Shown: positions 1-12,052 of the stretch, piece after piece
Numbering within the stretch: position 1 is the first letter of the stretch
How the letters are laid out: every line of letters starts with the position of its first letter
Assembly: GCF_034702125.1 (NCBI RefSeq)
Contig: NC_085880.1
Location: forward strand, 44,809,577-44,873,576
Length of the DNA: 64,000 nt
Direction: 5' to 3'
DNA from: Engraulis encrasicolus
Lineage: Eukaryota; Chordata; Actinopteri; Clupeiformes; Engraulidae
The notes under the pieces: generated by a model
Told to the model about the DNA's origin: nothing
Seen by the model: the letters and a program-made list of their open reading frames with translations, nothing else
Database searches by the model: none
Translations under genes and position numbers: made by a program

Positions 1-77
1 GTGTGTGTGTGTGTGTGTGTGGGCGTGCGCGTGCATGTGTGTGTGTAGGCGTGCGCGTGCATGCGTGTGTGAGTGCA

Positions 78-112
<35 letters not shown>
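1..112. repeat. GT-rich microsatellite, interrupted
   Basis: Alternating GT/GC purine-pyrimidine DNA begins at the window edge, with interruptions such as GCGTGC. It probably continues outside the window. Alternating tracts of this kind can adopt Z-DNA, but nothing here shows a function. Confidence 0.95.
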
Positions 113-298
113 CTAGGAGCGGTGGGGGGTTAGGGGTTGTGTGAGTAGAGCAGGTGCCCCCATCACAGGGTCTGGCTGAGTGTAAATGGAGTCCAGGTAA
201 CAAGAACTTCAACTCAACATGTAGACACACACACAAGACATATAGGCCTACACGTTTATGACATTTGATATGTTTAAAAAATAAACTGATCCAAATTT

Positions 299-654
299 AG
301 CATACATGAATCATAACAACACCACAGAATACACACAAAGGCAAAAAAAATCTTGGCTGATCCTAGTCACCCCAACCATGAACTGTTTACTATGTTACCA
401 TCTGGGAAACGGTACAGAAGCCTGAAATCTCATACTACCAGACTCCAAAGTAGTTTCTTCCACCAAGCAGTTAGATTACTGAATTCATGCTGAAGACAAC
501 AAGGCACTTTCTTTGCACCCCCCCCTTTTTTTTATTTTTATTTTTTAATCTTTTTGAGGACACAAAAAACACAACAATTTTTACTCTTTATAGGCTTCAA
601 ACCTATAATAAGACGTAATAAACTAATCTTGAATCTTGAATCTTGAATCTTGAA
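299..654 (+). mobile_element. LINE 3' end: reverse-transcriptase C-terminus, 3' UTR and tandem tail
   Basis: Plus-strand frame 359-493 translates to a peptide beginning DPSHPNHELFTMLPSGKRYR and closing FFHQAVRLLNSC before a stop at 491-493. In-frame upstream residues (KAKKILA) continue the match. This is the usual C-terminal block of fish L2/Rex1-like (jockey-superfamily) LINE polyproteins. After a short 3' UTR comes a tandem tail of about four TTGAATC units ending near 654, as expected for the 3' terminus of such LINEs. The 5' part is absent, which is typical of a 5'-truncated insertion. It is non-functional as it stands. Exact clade is not decided. Confidence 0.75.
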
Positions 655-888
655 ATGCACAAACACCAAAACTTGACACCACTGGCACACACCTTGTACA
701 CTTGCAGTAAGTGATAGGCTACTTTTGGAACAAAGGTGACTGATGTTGTGTGGATAAAACGATAATCGTATTAAAAGGAGATACGTACTGTATGTGTGAA
801 ATAACATTTACACCACAGAAAAAGATGGCAAGGTAGTTGACAAGTGTTGTCATGAAAGGAGGTGAGAGCCATTCAGTGCCCAATGTCA

Positions 889-1072
889 CAGTGGTGTAGT
901 CTACTTTTTTATGGTGGGTATACTGTATATTTGAGCATTTTTTGAAGTGGGTATACTGTATATACTATTCAAAATAATGGATCAATCAATTTTAAGTGGG
1001 TATACTGAAATCCCTGAAATTTAGAAGTGGGTATACTCCGTATACCCGCGTTCTACGTAGACTACACCACTG
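889..1072. mobile_element. hAT-type MITE, family A, copy 1
   Basis: The 184-bp element has inverted ends CAGTGGTGTAGTCTAC and its complement, and several internal copies of a GTGGGTATACTG motif in both orientations. It is flanked on both sides by caatgtca (881-888 and 1073-1080), a perfect 8-bp target duplication. Ends starting CAG plus an 8-bp duplication indicate the hAT superfamily. It has no coding capacity. Related copies lie at 18913 and 25487. Confidence 0.88.
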
Positions 1073-1115
1073 CAATGTCAAATCGATAAGGGGCATAAAC
1101 ACTTATCGGAAATAG

Positions 1116-1416
1116 TTAACCCATTTTAGCCTGCAACCTGCAAAATACGCCTGCTGAATGCTCCGAGTCCTTTTTTTGGAAAAGGTGGCCTCTGCCTATT
1201 AAAACCTAAATATCTCAGCCTCCAAAGCACATAAAAACATCAAATAGGAAGAATTTAAAAGCTTAGGACCGTCATTTTGCATTAGAATCTGTTCATGTAG
1301 CTCTAACATACCCACACTTTAAACAAAAAACCCTCAAATCTCAAGTGCCTGAATGCAGCGTATATGTCGCTCCAGGCGCCAAAGCTCAGGCAACGTATCG
1401 GGTTAAAACGGGTTAA
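1116..1416. mobile_element. piggyBac-type MITE, copy 1
   Basis: The element is bounded by TTAA at both ends with CCC / GGG just inside, as in piggyBac transposons, which always target TTAA. Its interior shares blocks such as aaaacctaaatatctcagc and ctccaggcgcca with the copy at 52307-52613 and, in reverse orientation, with a fragment at 33396-33646. It has no coding capacity. Confidence 0.7.
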
Positions 1417-2157
1417 ACTAATCTGTTGAATATTTCGTCCAATAGAATTCCAATGTAAAAGATCCATACGTACTGAATGCAGCTTGCATTAGAAGTATTT
1501 AGTGAATCATAATGGGGGGGAAATTATCCAAAATGTGTTAAACTCTTTAAAGGCTGGTTTGTCTTTGGTGAGGATATCAGTATTAAAAAAAAAAATCCTT
1601 TTTTTCTCTTTTTTTCTGTTAAACTTATACAGAAAGCAGATGTCAACTCACACCATACAGTATATTTCCTCACTGTGGAAGTGAAATGTTTTGTGAGTTA
1701 GCACACATCGGTCAGCCCAAATGTGAATGCACACATCTTGCCATTGCTTACATATAGTACATAATTGGCAACTGGAGCACCAAAAGACGAATAATCCATA
1801 GTACTCTTTATTCTTCCAATTTCGAGGAGCACAGCACACTACAGTGTTCATAGTGCAACCCAAAACATTGGGACGGACCTCACAAAAAAATGTGGTCCTT
1901 CAAAGATATGTGTGCACTTGAGAGGATGTACCACATAACAGTTCCTAGCAGCAGTTAACAGATAAGGTGTCCGCAAAACTGCCTGGAAGGAGGAAAAGCC
2001 CAATGAATCACTGACTGTCCAAGGGGTTAAGATGAGGGGATGGGGGATGGGGGTGAAGAAGTAGACGAAGTAGAAGAAGCAGCAACACCACAACAGATGA
2101 GGGGAGCAGTGCAGCACATGATATGAAGGTATGTGAGCAGGGCTGTAAAAAATGTTT

Positions 2158-2325
2158 CAGGGCTGTAAAAACTTTTTTCATCACCAGACAAAATGTCTAG
2201 ATGTTAATCTAGCTAAACACACACTCACTAATGGGTCAAAGTGGCTAGTAATTTAGTCGTAATACCAGCCAAACTGAAAATTTACCAGCATTTGGACAGT
2301 TGGCTGGTGTTAATTTAGAGCTCTG
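2158..2325. mobile_element. hAT-like MITE, family B, diverged copy
   Basis: The left end reads CAGGGCTGTAAAA and the right end TTTAGAGCTCTG. The internal blocks 'gggtcaaagtggctagta' and 'ggctggt' match the better preserved copy at 61974-62158 in the opposite orientation. No clear target duplication remains. The left end is duplicated (2138 and 2158). Confidence 0.6.
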
Positions 2326-2333
2326 AATGTACC

Positions 2334-4155
2334 GTAAGGCTGTTGAGTGATACAGTTCTATCGTTGGAGGGAAGTTACGGTAGTAGAGAAATGTTGATAG
2401 TGACTCTCAAGGTTACAGCATTTATGTTTACCGAGCAGTAAGCCAATTGGAAAAAGAGTATGTAGTATAAGCTGAAATGTGTGAACCATGAGAAAACATT
2501 ACAGAAAGGTGATGATTGAATCAATCATTTGAGCAGTTTGAATGAAAGAGTCATGAACAAATAAGGCCAAGGAGAGTAGTGAACATCTGTGTGATATCTC
2601 ACTACCAAAAAAAAAACCCCAGAATGATTCCAAGGGCGTTTGCGAGGCTAACTTGGCAGAAGTGAATTTGACCAAGAATGCAGGCAAACGCCAGACTAGA
2701 CAAACACGGACAGATTTGCAGTGTTGTCAATGCACAAATTAGCAAGTGTATAGAGCTGATCCTAAAAACAAACACAACTGTGCAGGACTTTCCCAAGCTA
2801 TAACCTTAGGCCTGGGAGGAGAGGAGGAGCGGCAAACCAAAGCAGTGAGTAAGAGTCGAACAACTGAAGAAGAGACATGTGGAGAGGAGAAGTTGTGGAT
2901 GCCGCACGATTCTAACTTTCACACTCTTTCAAGCTCAGGGTTTTATCGTTCACCACTGTGCGCATGTGTAGCCTATAGTCAGTGGCTGGGACCATCCTGC
3001 TCCTATAAATGAAGAACAAAGAGTAAAAATTTAGATGAAAACCGTTTCACACATAAAAAAATATACGAATATAAAACTGAATGGTAATGGAACATTGTTT
3101 TCATATATTAATTAAATAAAACGTTACACTTACACCTAATGGTTTTTGTTTTGGGGCATTTCCGGTGTATTGAAGTTTAGAGACATTATAGAGACCCAAG
3201 CAACAGTCAGATGATTGTGTTCTATTTCACACTCTCCTCTCCCTCCAACAGACTTGAACTCTCTGCACAACACCTGCAACATTATCATAAAACAAACAAC
3301 AAAAAACATGAATCAGCTGAAAAAGTTTAGCTCCATCTCTGAAAGTAGCTAAATGCAGAAACACGAATTTGGTGCTAAAAAGAGATTAAAACGTCAAAAC
3401 TAGATTAAGTGTCCCAGAATGAGCTATAAACAACCCCACAGCATGCACACATTCTTTATTAGCTCTGAAGAGAGGGCGTAATTTGATTAGCAAAGCTCAA
3501 ATGTCAACAGCCTTTTTGTGAAACTGAATCACAGGCTGCTTGCTTAAGTGAGGGAGATTGATATGAGAGGGGCAGTTTATGGTCAAATTAGTTGTTGCTC
3601 CGCGCAAACTTCCACTTCCAGCATGCTATATTAGTTTATTAACTGTAAAGAGGACGCCGGATGTCATAATTTCAGGTTTTAGTGAAAGATTACATCAGTA
3701 TTGTGCAATTCAAAACAAAAACAGTTTCCCCCTCTAAGTGCTGAAGACGTTAGGAAGGAGGATATAATTTAAGTCCAATGAGTGATGATTCAGCGTTCGA
3801 ATAGGAATGTTTTGCACGCATTAAAACACCAAATCGTTGGTTGTGTCCCATATATTATGTCCACTGAAATATTTTCTTTGCTACATCTCCTCCAGATGAT
3901 CGATATATTTGACTGTCATGGGCTGCAGTGGGACATACGAAGTCATCAGTCATTGCATCGGTAATATCATATGTAGCTCTGCATGTGCTATAAAAATGTC
4001 AGTATTTTACCACTGAATGACCTTATGTTACATCTCCAGTTTTGACCATAGAATGTTTGGGGAAAAGTACTCTTACATTGTTGTGGCACACTTGAAGAAA
4101 ACAGACATTTATTTGCTGTTGTAGTGTTTCGATTTCAAACTAATAAAACTGTCAT
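2334..4155. other. No gene recognised
   Basis: AT-rich unique-looking sequence. I see no exon-like frame, RNA gene or repeat with definable ends. Short open frames here have no recognisable domains. Confidence 0.5.
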
Positions 4156-4156
4156 G

Positions 4157-4160
<4 letters not shown>

Positions 4161-4219
<59 letters not shown>
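4161..4219. repeat. (TTA)n microsatellite
   Basis: About 19 uninterrupted TTA/ATT units. Confidence 0.97.
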
Positions 4220-4436
4220 TTGAGTTTACATTTTTCTTGAAGACACACTTTAACACTTTAACACTTGGTCTACTGCGGTAACCTTTGGCTGGCCTCAGCC
4301 GTGAGCCAGAGGGCCGCCATCCCATCCCATCTGACCAGGCAGGCAGGCAGGCAGGCAGCTGATAGATGGCAGAGGGCTGGGGTTCTGGGGATGACCTGCT
4401 GCACTGTCAGCTCCCCCCATAGCTCACACAGAGGCC

Positions 4437-4703
4437 AGAGGAGGAGGAGGAGGAGGAGGAGTGGAGTGGAGGAGGAGGAGGAGTGGAGATGGCCTCCCTC
4501 CCTCCCTCCCTCCCCCTCTCTCTCTCTCTCTCTCTCTCCCATATCTCACCAAGAGGCCAGAGGAGAGCACAGGAGAGGAGGAGTGGAGGAAGAGGAGGAG
4601 TGACGGAAGGAGTGGAGGCCTCCCTCTCTCCCTCACTCCCTCTCTCCCCTAGCAAGGTGCAGTGGTCGCCTCCCTCTCTCTCTCTCTCTCTCTCTCTCCC
4701 TCT
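4437..4703. repeat. Purine/pyrimidine strand-switching tract
   Basis: A GGA-rich purine run is followed by a CCCT/CT pyrimidine run. The same purine-then-pyrimidine order then recurs with a shared segment (accaagaggccagaggag-like), suggesting a local duplication of about 100 bp. The low-complexity open frames here are by-products. Confidence 0.85.
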
Positions 4704-5128
4704 CTGCCCTCCGCCCCTCATTGCTTGCACCTGCTAAAACATTTGAGGTATTTGAGCAGCGGGGCAACACATTTGCTTTTCATTGAAGCTGGCGGGCTCA
4801 GCCTTTGAAGTGCATAATGGCAGCGCAGTTAAGCCCCCCACACACTCACCTTCATCATATACCTCATGAAGGCACATTCTCTACTTCCAACCAATCAAGC
4901 GGAAAACGAGTTTGGCTTTCTGCCCCACACACCCTCGCCCCCCCGACCCCCTATACCCCCCTAACCCCTACACCCACCCCACCCAACCGTCATCTCTCCT
5001 CCATGCGTGATCATCTCCTCTGTATTGTGACTTGAAGAGGAGCATGATAAAGTTTTAACTGCCACGGTAGCTGCCCAAGCATTAATGCGAAATGCCGGGA
5101 AGAGAAGAGTGTGTGCTGTGGTTGCGTG

Positions 5129-5153
5129 CTTGCTCTCTCTCTCTATCTCTCTC

Positions 5154-5216
<63 letters not shown>

Positions 5217-5290
5217 GTCTCTCTCTGTCTCTCTTGCTCTCTCTCCCTCTCTTTCTCTCCCCCCCCTCCTCTCTCTCTCTCTGAGCCTCT
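5129..5290. repeat. (CT)n microsatellite, interrupted by GTCT
   Basis: About 160 bp of CT dinucleotides with GTCT and CCCT variants. Mirror-symmetric polypyrimidine DNA of this kind can form triplexes; no role is implied. Confidence 0.95.
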
Positions 5291-5808
5291 TGTCTTGTGT
5301 TGAGATCTCAAACAGGGAAGGTGTAAATACACGGAGGGTAAATAAGTGATGTCCGCCCATGTGTGTTATCACATGAAGTTACAGAGCGATTAATTGGAAA
5401 TGTAGCACCAATTGAGGCTCCGCTCAGCTGCTTTACAGTACTACTATAGATACGATGAAAGACCGCCCCATTGCTATTCAGGCACAATTCTGTTCACACA
5501 AAGTATACAGAAGTGTGCACAATCAGTTCACCAGCGCTAAAAATGAACACAGACAATCCACAATAAACAATGCACCTTTGAGCTCAACTTTTATCATGTA
5601 ATATTGTGTCAGCAAAATGTCTTTTTCGGAAAAATCAACCACAACATGCATCTCTATGGAAGACACTGCGTTTTTCAACACTGCACAGTAAATTCTGCAG
5701 TGCTCGTTTAACACTGAGAGAGTTTATTTTACATCATTTGGACTGAAATGAACTCTCTAAGTGTTGAATTAACACTGCAACATTTACTATGTGGGTGATT
5801 GTCTATAC

Positions 5809-6124
5809 CAGCGTTTCTCAACACTGGGGTCGGGACCCCATTTGAGGCAGGCTGGAATTCAAATGGGGTCACCTGAAAGTCTGAAAGAGTGTGAAAAAAA
5901 GAATTCTGATGAAAATGACTAATTAACACAACATATCTATTCAATATTCTATTTGAAACACCATCTACAATCTTAGACTGTCATATCTGTAGGTTTAATA
6001 ACCTAGAGCCTATGTAGCTCAGTCATGTTTTCATATTTGTTGTGAAAAATGTGTATGACGTCCCCAGAAATGTGGGATGTCAAAATGGGGTCCCATGCCA
6101 AAGAAAGTTTGGAACCAGTCACTT
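5809..6124. mobile_element. hAT-type MITE, 'cagcgtttctcaac' family
   Basis: The left end CAGCGTTTCTCAACACTGG and a right end containing GTTTGGAACCAGTC form imperfect inverted termini. The flanks gtctatac (5801-5808) and gtctatag (6125-6132) match at 7 of 8 bases. The interior contains two 'atggggtc' blocks. It has no coding capacity. Confidence 0.7.
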
Positions 6125-7778
6125 GTCTATAGGTCTAAAAGACGTAGATGTAGTGATGTCGAGGACACGTTTGACAGTGCAGGTATCCCTTCTCACAAGA
6201 AATATACAGTATGAGGAGGGCTGACAATGTAATACAAGTCATGTGGTGGGAACACCTGTAGACATATGATATACACATGATGAAACACATAAACAATAAC
6301 AGATCATCATCTGGAAAGTCTGAGAAAACAGATTGTCCTCTGAGAAAAATCACAGAAGTAAACACTCAGTTTAGGTAAAAATAAATAAGAGTCGAGGTAA
6401 AAATGAATAAAATAATGAGATATAGACTGTGATTAATTAATGAATAACAGAAGACATTCACCCTTATACATTAAATGTACACACTCGCACATAAGTGCAC
6501 ACACTAACATAATCAGTCACACACAGATGCACGCACGTGCGCAGGTGTATAGGTTATTACAGATCAAGTTTCCTCTAATTAGGAAAATAAAATGTGCAGC
6601 ATCACTAGGTTGACAACTGAAAACTTCCCAGAATGTTCTTGAAAAGTAGATGATCAGGGAATGATATTTCCCCTCTAGTACACCACGGTATCTTCAATGC
6701 CAATGTGACGTACACATATACATACTGGGTATGTAAAAACATGACACCTAGCTACAGTAAGTGACGCTACTAAGGGCAATAAAAAAAACACCCAAAAATA
6801 GGATCCATTAGTAGGCTTTACTATGTATGGTGTTAGCTAGCTTTTTTTAGTGTGACGAAAAATGTTTAATGGACTTTAAATTGAGTAAATCACAATCGCA
6901 TCCCCCCTTTTATTTCGAAAGTGGCACACGGACGGACGTCGCACGGGGTGCTTCTATTACAACTCAAATTACTCTATTTGTTCACTGAGATATTTTAATC
7001 CTTTCTGACCTCAAACTTCCCATGAACCAACGGCAGAACAAAAGGCCGCCCACCGTCCTCGGCAGTAAATCTGTAGTCTCCCTTCTGGGTCCAGCACCGG
7101 CGCTCATAGATCACCACCATGCCACAGCTTGCTTCAATTTACTCAATTAACTGGGGCTAAAGCACTTGTAAGTTCTGCAGATGTTGGTTTATTATCAAGG
7201 CCTAAAATGTACAAGTGACTTCAGGGAGCCCCGGGGTTATGGCGAGGTTGATGTTGGGGGGAGGGGTGACCCTATTTTTATACCCTCCCCCGTCCCGCAA
7301 CACCGCCCCCGCCCCCGCCACCGACCGAGAGAGGAAAGGGACTAATAAAAATTTGTCCGAAAGAGAGAGAGAGAGTGGGGTGGGGGGTGGGTGAGGAGAT
7401 AATTTGTACTTTCCTTTTTTGTTGCTCTTTGTGCTAAAGTTGTAGATGCAGAGTCAGAGTGTTGTGTTTTGTGGACGTGTCTGGTTTGGCTGGCTGGGTG
7501 TGTGGGGTCATGTGGTGACTGGTGAGGGGGGAGACACCACTAGCGGGGCTAGCTAGGCTAGCTAGCAGTCTTATGCTCCTCTGTGTGGTGGTATGCAGAT
7601 CAGAAACCGAACGGGAACGGGAACCTAACCTTTAATAATGACATCAGTATGTTTCGGGGTCTCGAAACACTTTGCAAATTATTTCCCCAGTCTGTTGCAA
7701 GTAGACACCCCAGCCTGACAACTGCTCATGAAAAGCATCTTTCACACATGAAATAGCTCAGCAGCTCAGCACCCCCCC
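6125..7778. other. No gene recognised
   Basis: Mixed AT-rich sequence with short homopolymers, a GC-rich stretch near 7285-7325, and a small 'gctagctaggctagctagc' self-complementary run near 7545-7567. I see no exon or defined mobile element. Confidence 0.45.
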
Positions 7779-7827
7779 CCCAACCTGGAATCACTCACAG
7801 ATGATGGACCCCCCCCCCCCCCCCCCC
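7779..7827. repeat. Poly-C runs
   Basis: Two cytosine homopolymers, of about 10 and 18 bases, are separated by a short spacer. Their length in an assembly is likely to be error-prone. Confidence 0.9.
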
Positions 7828-7908
7828 TAACCGGAGGAACAGCTGTTAATGATTACAGTGATCCCCAAAGTTGTCTCTGTTCGCTCGGTCGGTGCCATTG
7901 CTCAGGCC

Positions 7909-8182
7909 CAGGACCGGTGACAGGCATAGGCAGACTAGGCGGTCGCCAAGGGCACCAAATATCCTGGGGGGCACCAAGGCCCACAGAATTACAATATTGA
8001 GCTAAATAAAGCATTAAGCTTTACATTTAATGGGCACTCAGTATATACATGTATACATGGTACTAGATCAGCTGTGCTCGATAAGCTGTATGACACAATG
8101 TTTACAGATGCCAATGCCAAATTCCACAAAAAGGAAAGATTGGTGCTTGCCTAGGGCACCAAATTGCTTATAACCGGCCCTG
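7909..8182 (-). mobile_element. hAT-type MITE, family C, copy 1
   Basis: Ends CAGGACCGG and CCGGCCCTG are flanked by a perfect 8-bp duplication ctcaggcc (7901-7908 and 8183-8190). The interior is the reverse complement of the element at 12098-12377, sharing blocks such as tggtactagatcagctgtg. It has no coding capacity. Confidence 0.88.
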
Positions 8183-8624
8183 CTCAGGCCGAATACAAAT
8201 GTTGCCCTCATTCAGCCCAGCCGCATGTGTGTGTGCATGTGCATGCTGTGTGCATGATGTGGGGGGGAAAACCTCAAGTGCATTATATTTATAAGAGATT
8301 TTAAAGCATTTTTATTGCTACTTGTCTCACGTGGGATAAATCAGAGGGGTAAAGTGACTGGTGGAATGTGAAATAAAGCATAAAGAGGAATAATAATATG
8401 TAACAGGTGTTGTGAGACGCCGTATAAAACATCCCAACATCTCCAGGCCCAGGACAGGACAGTGTTCTGGAAGGCCGCCAGCTGCATTTCAATTACAAAG
8501 ATCAGCAACACGTTCATGATGTTCAATTAGTTTAAAAAAATGTTTTTTGGGGATCATTGCACTGCATGTTGTGTTGTAGGACTAACAAATCGACAGCAGA
8601 CAAAGTTAAGTCCAGGGAAAATCT

Positions 8625-8733
8625 GGGGTACATTTCTGGAAAGCGTAGTTGTTAGCAGTCCAATGGGAAATTGCATTGCAACCAACAAAGTAGCTAACAT
8701 AGTTAGCAACTACGCTTTCTAGAAATGCACCCC
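8625..8733. mobile_element. Short TIR element (about 109 bp)
   Basis: Inverted ends of about 30 bp: the left gggtacatttctggaaagcg pairs with the right cgctttctagaaatgcaccc. Nearly the whole element is two arms with a small loop. The superfamily is not determined because no clear target duplication is visible. Confidence 0.65.
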
Positions 8734-9570
8734 TGGTGTAGTTAGGCAGTGGACCTCAAAACAAAACAAAACAAAACAAAAAACAAACGGGCAAGACATA
8801 TGTTTGGCCACTTCAAGAAGCGCCAAGTCCCCCATGAACATGAAGAGGTTATAATTAGTCCCTCTGGTCAGGGAAACAGTGTAAGCCATGTTACCCAGAG
8901 ATAAGGAAGTGGAAATGTTTTAGGGCAGATGAGAGGCGAGAGAGAGGAAAGAAAAATACAGCCGTCACTGAAAAGACCTCTGATGTGGGAGTGAGATGGT
9001 AAATGACTTCACGCAAAGGGGTCTCCATTAGTTTATGAATTTATGGGTTCTCGTGTTTTTCTTTCTTTTTTTTTTTTAAACAAATGGTTATTAACTCAAC
9101 GTAACTTTTCAAGTTGTTTTCACTAATAAATAATGTCCTCAACAAGGATTAGGGTTTCCTGACAGGAAAGAAAAAAAATGAACCATACCATAAGCCGACA
9201 ACAAAGTCCATATGTAGGACATAACTGAGAAAAGGTGTAAAAAAAAAGCTTACTATTTGTTCTGTGCTCACCCTGTTACATAGATTTTTGACAATAAAGT
9301 ACACTTGACTTGACTTAGCAAGTTAGCGAGTAATATCTGAGGTAGGATGAGGCACACAGGAGGCACTGCTGTCAGAGCAGGTAGAACACGTGCATTCTAG
9401 AACCTAATTTACAGCCCATAAATTCTGCAAATGTTTTTCATGTAGTGTTTTTCTTCTTCCCTCTCCTGTGTCCCGAAATCCCTCACGTAGCATCTTTAAA
9501 TGCCAACTAATGTTAATGACCACCAGCCATCGGAAATGGTCCCCTCCCCTAAGTGCAACAATAAATAAAG
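8734..9570. other. No gene; short LINE-tail-like sequence
   Basis: Mostly unassigned. Around 9285-9316 an 'aataaagtacacttgacttgact' type tail resembles the 3' end of fish LINE/SINE repeats. A short (AAAAC)n run lies at 8759-8785. Confidence 0.4.
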
Positions 9571-9679
9571 ACATGAATGAATGAGTGAAATGAATGAATG
9601 AGTGAAATGAATGAATGAATGAATGAATGAATGAATGAATGAATGAATGAATGAATGAATGAATGAATGAATGAATGAG
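9571..9679. repeat. (AATG)n microsatellite
   Basis: About 25 tetranucleotide units with two early GTGA interruptions. Confidence 0.97.
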
Positions 9680-11071
9680 AGTGTGTCTTTTGGTGTAAAT
9701 AGACGGATTCTGGTAAGACTATTTTGCAAACCTACAAGTATACAGTAGTTTTTTTTTTTTAAATTTACCATGAGGCTACTTTTTTGCTGTTGTCCACCGT
9801 GAGCCCTGAGACATTAATAAGTAAACATTAATTCCTATCAGTTGAGAACAAACCAAATCACTCAGTACATACAGCAAGTAGGCCTACTTAGCATACAACT
9901 ATTTTCGTGTGATATCCCAGCTGGTTTGTGGTGATACATGTACCTATGTACTTCATAGGCCTGTATTATAATAACATTATAGTGGTATCTGTAGGCTACA
10001 TGTACTTTTTCACAGCATTTCCAGTTGATGATGTGGAGGGAAAAATGTCAGTCAAAGACACACATCGACCTTCGATAACCCCTAATAACACAGACCGACC
10101 CGCAATAATAACATCATCATTGAATTGGATGACACCCCCACTAGTAGTGTGTTTTTGCACCAAGGATTGAGTTCCGCAGACTGATACACGGGTGTTTCGT
10201 ATCTCCAAGCATGGCTGGACTGGCCATAAGCCCTATAGGGCATTTTCCTGGTGGACTGGTGATGATTTTGGCCTGACCCTCCTATCAACGCAGTTCTATC
10301 AGTCCTCATCCCACTACAGCTGACCTCTCTGAGTCGGATTTAAATATTGATTTTGTCTTTTGTGGTCAAAATAGCTCGTTTATAGATGTTATTTGTTGTA
10401 AATGTTGGCACAGGCTTCATTGTCTCCCTCAATGCCTGTCGTATCGGTATCGGTCTTGGCTAAAAATGCCCAGCCTGACGTTTCATCCCAGTACAGCCCC
10501 TTGTCTCCAAAACATGATGACTATTGATTTGAGGAGAAGAAGACAGGGGGGAGCCTACTTCTTCACACAGTGTCAACCTATTTGAGGGATGTCGTGGACA
10601 GAGTGATTTCCTGTGAGATCTGGGGTTACACACATCACACCCGATGTCAGCAAGTACCGGATCCGCAACCATAATAGCAGTCACATTGAATACATCTCAA
10701 CAACAAGTCATTTCATTAAATAAATAAAAGCTTGAATAATAAAAAAGCTGTTGCTTTCATGCTATCACTATTCCGCGAAAATGTTCTTACATGTGCTTAT
10801 TGCAGGTTATCTAGTTGCATAGTGACTGACAGCAACAACGACAACAAAAAACAAACCACAGAAATAGTCATCATAATCGTGACAGCAGACTACAGTAAAT
10901 CACATGCACTTAGTAACATAGCCTACATGTAAATTAGAGGGCATCACCAGCACAACGTGTACAACACACATTATCATCAGTGCCTCAATATATCACCAGT
11001 CCCTCCACACGCCCTCCACTCCTCACTCTCACTCTGTGGTCCTGTGAGGGCTGTTTAGCAAGTGTAGAGCC
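9680..11071. other. No gene; repeat fragment near 10211-10300
   Basis: Near 10211 the phrase 'ggctggactggccat' followed by 'gggcatttt' is a fragment of the CAGGGCTGGACTGG hAT-like family seen at 22016, 29721 and 40699. Otherwise I see no exon or RNA gene. Confidence 0.45.
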
Positions 11072-11243
11072 TGTTATTACACTATTGTCACCAAAATTGT
11101 GGCTATTGTGGCACCAAAAATGGCTATGTCTTAGCCTGTTACTTAAGACTCTCTGTAATGTCATAGCAATGTTGTTATGATGTAGTTGAGTATTTTCAGC
11201 AAATAGTGAATAGGCCGGTGACCCCATCTGCACTAAGAGGCTA
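11072..11243 (+). repeat. Dispersed repeat family D, copy 1
   Basis: Shares 'caaatagtgaatagg', 'gaccccatctgcactaagag' and 'tgttacttaa' blocks with segments at 11341-11450, 13151-13320 and, inverted, 25378-25739. The family is unnamed here and the ends are not resolved. Confidence 0.7.
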
Positions 11244-11340
11244 GTTCACACAGACGTCTTTGGTAGTGGGTGCACACATCCAAAGTTAGGCTACATTACT
11301 TTTTGCCGGTGCCAAACATTCAAACAAGAAGTAGGTCTGC

Positions 11341-11450
11341 ACACTATTTAATTTGCGCAGCACTATGGCTCTCTGTAATTTCATAGCAATGTTGCATTTT
11401 CAGCAAGTGAATAGGGTCGCCGGCGACCCCTGCTGCAGTAAGAGGCTATG
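11341..11450 (+). repeat. Dispersed repeat family D, copy 2 (shortened)
   Basis: Contains 'ctctctgtaatttcatagca', 'cagcaagtgaatagg' and 'cagtaagaggct'. It lacks the middle section present in the copy at 11072. Confidence 0.65.
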
Positions 11451-11882
11451 ATCCAGGGATGAGCATGTTGTAATGACATTAAGTTTATCTTTGCAGCAGT
11501 GAGCAAACCTAAGACAGCCAGATTTTGTTATTCTGAACACTATGACAAAATGGACCTCTAGTGACTGAAGTCCTCCAAACATCTGCAGCTGTGCAAAATG
11601 ACCTGTCCTGTGGAATGTGCTTTTCCTTTAGCCTCTTGGAAATGCAATATAGGCTGTGAAAATGCACTATGACCTATGTCATATGAAAAAAGCAATATAA
11701 AATGCCTACTGTATGTATATGTCATTACTGTACGTACTGTATGACATACTGGTGATGCACGTTATTCATTGTTGCTGTGAATGTTTCTTTTACTGTAGTC
11801 CTGCTGTTTCAAGTTTCAAGTTTATTTAGCCATATCAACAGTATAAAAATACAGTTGTTAGGAATGTTGTAGCCGATACAAT

Positions 11883-12049
11883 CAGGGGGGGCTGGCCTAG
11901 GACCAAAAAAGCCCAGGTATGTTTGCAGAACCCCTCTAAATTGTGGGCCAGTCTCTAAGAAATGAAGAAGAAAAAAAAAAGCATCGGCCCCTGAGTTGCG
12001 TTGGCCCACTGGGAAATTCCCTGTGTGCCATCTGGCTAGTCCAGCTCTG
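11883..12049. mobile_element. hAT-like MITE of the 'CCAGTCCAGCCCTG' family, diverged
   Basis: The left end CAGGGGGGGCTGG and right end CTAGTCCAGCTCTG enclose 'ggcccactgggaaattccctg', the block characteristic of this family. Flanking 8-mers match only partly, so the element is old. The unit at 29721-30864 is a relative. Confidence 0.6.
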
Positions 12050-12052
12050 CTT

